Origin: Eopsaltria australis
Lineage: Eukaryota; Chordata; Aves; Passeriformes; Petroicidae
Assembly: GCA_034509425.1 (NCBI GenBank)
Contig: JAVTVJ010000220.1
Span: forward strand, 2,170,001-2,234,000
Direction of reading: 5' to 3'
DNA: 64,000 bases
Positions 63,810 to 64,000 of the stretch are shown here, piece after piece; the stretch's first letter is position 1, and every line of letters starts with the position of its first letter. The position numbers were made by a program, and so were the translations under genes. Below the pieces are notes generated by a model. The model had not been told where the DNA came from and did not search any database. It saw nothing but the letters and a program-made list of their open reading frames with translations.

Positions 63810-64000
63810 GCAGTCCTTTTCTCAACTCTGAGAAAAGCTAGGAGTTGTGATTTTTGTTCCTTGACATGCTGAGCTGGATAAGAGATATCTGTAAATAAAG
63901 GGGTGTGAGGATGGACTGCAACCCTGAGCTGAGAGCTGGACACAGACAGAGTTGAAACAACACAGATTGTGAAGGAGCAAGAAGGTACCTAAACTAAGTA

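Larger units (their letters stand above)
54933..64000. other. 3' UTR of the GPCR gene and non-coding right flank
   Basis: After the receptor 3' UTR (probably to about 55.8 kb) no further exon is recognisable to the right edge. The interval contains a TTA microsatellite, one CR1 LINE 3' fragment and a terminal 176-bp-period duplication, each listed separately. Other open frames are short and unlike known families. If synteny follows mammals, CHST12 would be expected beyond the right edge, which is inference. Confidence 0.55.

Noticed and set aside
63377..63825. Minus-strand ORFs with a repeated peptide at the right edge
   Set aside because: They follow the 176-bp-period duplication. No other sign of coding.
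54933..64000. Possible CHST12 coding exon to the right of the GPCR
   Set aside because: No long sulfotransferase-like frame is present. If it exists it lies beyond the window.
1..64000. CRISPR arrays, bacterial operons, prophage or defence systems
   Set aside because: GT-AG introns, a CpG island, a CR1 LINE and very low coding density show vertebrate nuclear DNA. No such prokaryotic structures are present.

Overview
The window looks like avian nuclear DNA, gene-poor and mostly non-coding. Two things point to a bird. A four-exon galectin-fold gene closely resembles what I recall of chicken GRIFIN. A truncated CR1-type LINE 3' end, the characteristic bird retrotransposon, lies at about 58.28-58.48 kb. 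GT-AG introns, a CpG-island promoter and AATAAA signals fit any vertebrate. I cannot name the species. Most long open frames here are chance readings of non-coding, GC-rich or repetitive DNA.

Layout. (1) 1-39.2 kb has no coding exon that I can recognise. It holds CpG-dense patches (about 8.0-8.27, 13.74-13.88 and 34.9-35.1 kb), several stretches that read like candidate cis-regulatory elements, a 349-bp purine tract at 14.27-14.62 kb, and minor repeats and hairpins. (2) 39.22-42.04 kb is GRIFIN on the + strand, with a TATA box, four coding exons (138 aa) and a poly(A) signal. (3) 42.1-51.97 kb is non-coding. (4) 51.97-53.6 kb is a CpG island with GGCTC arrays, a 12-bp minisatellite, a likely untranslated first exon and a 449-bp intron. 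(5) 53.605-54.932 kb is an intact-looking class A (rhodopsin-like) peptide-receptor GPCR, except that TM7 and the C-tail lie in a different frame from TM1-TM6. (6) 54.93-64 kb is non-coding, with a TTA microsatellite, the CR1 fragment and a 176-bp-period duplication containing telomere-like CCCTAA motifs.

Context. In mammals GRIFIN lies between CHST12 and LFNG. If that order holds here, the 39-kb non-coding flank upstream of GRIFIN would face LFNG, and CHST12 would lie beyond the right edge. Neither gene is visible, so this is inference. The two genes are not an operon or pathway: GRIFIN is a lens galectin and the GPCR is an independent membrane receptor. I found no sign of a new multi-gene system. 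The most useful leads are the GPCR frame break, its repeat-rich promoter with an in-frame uORF, and the structured repeats.
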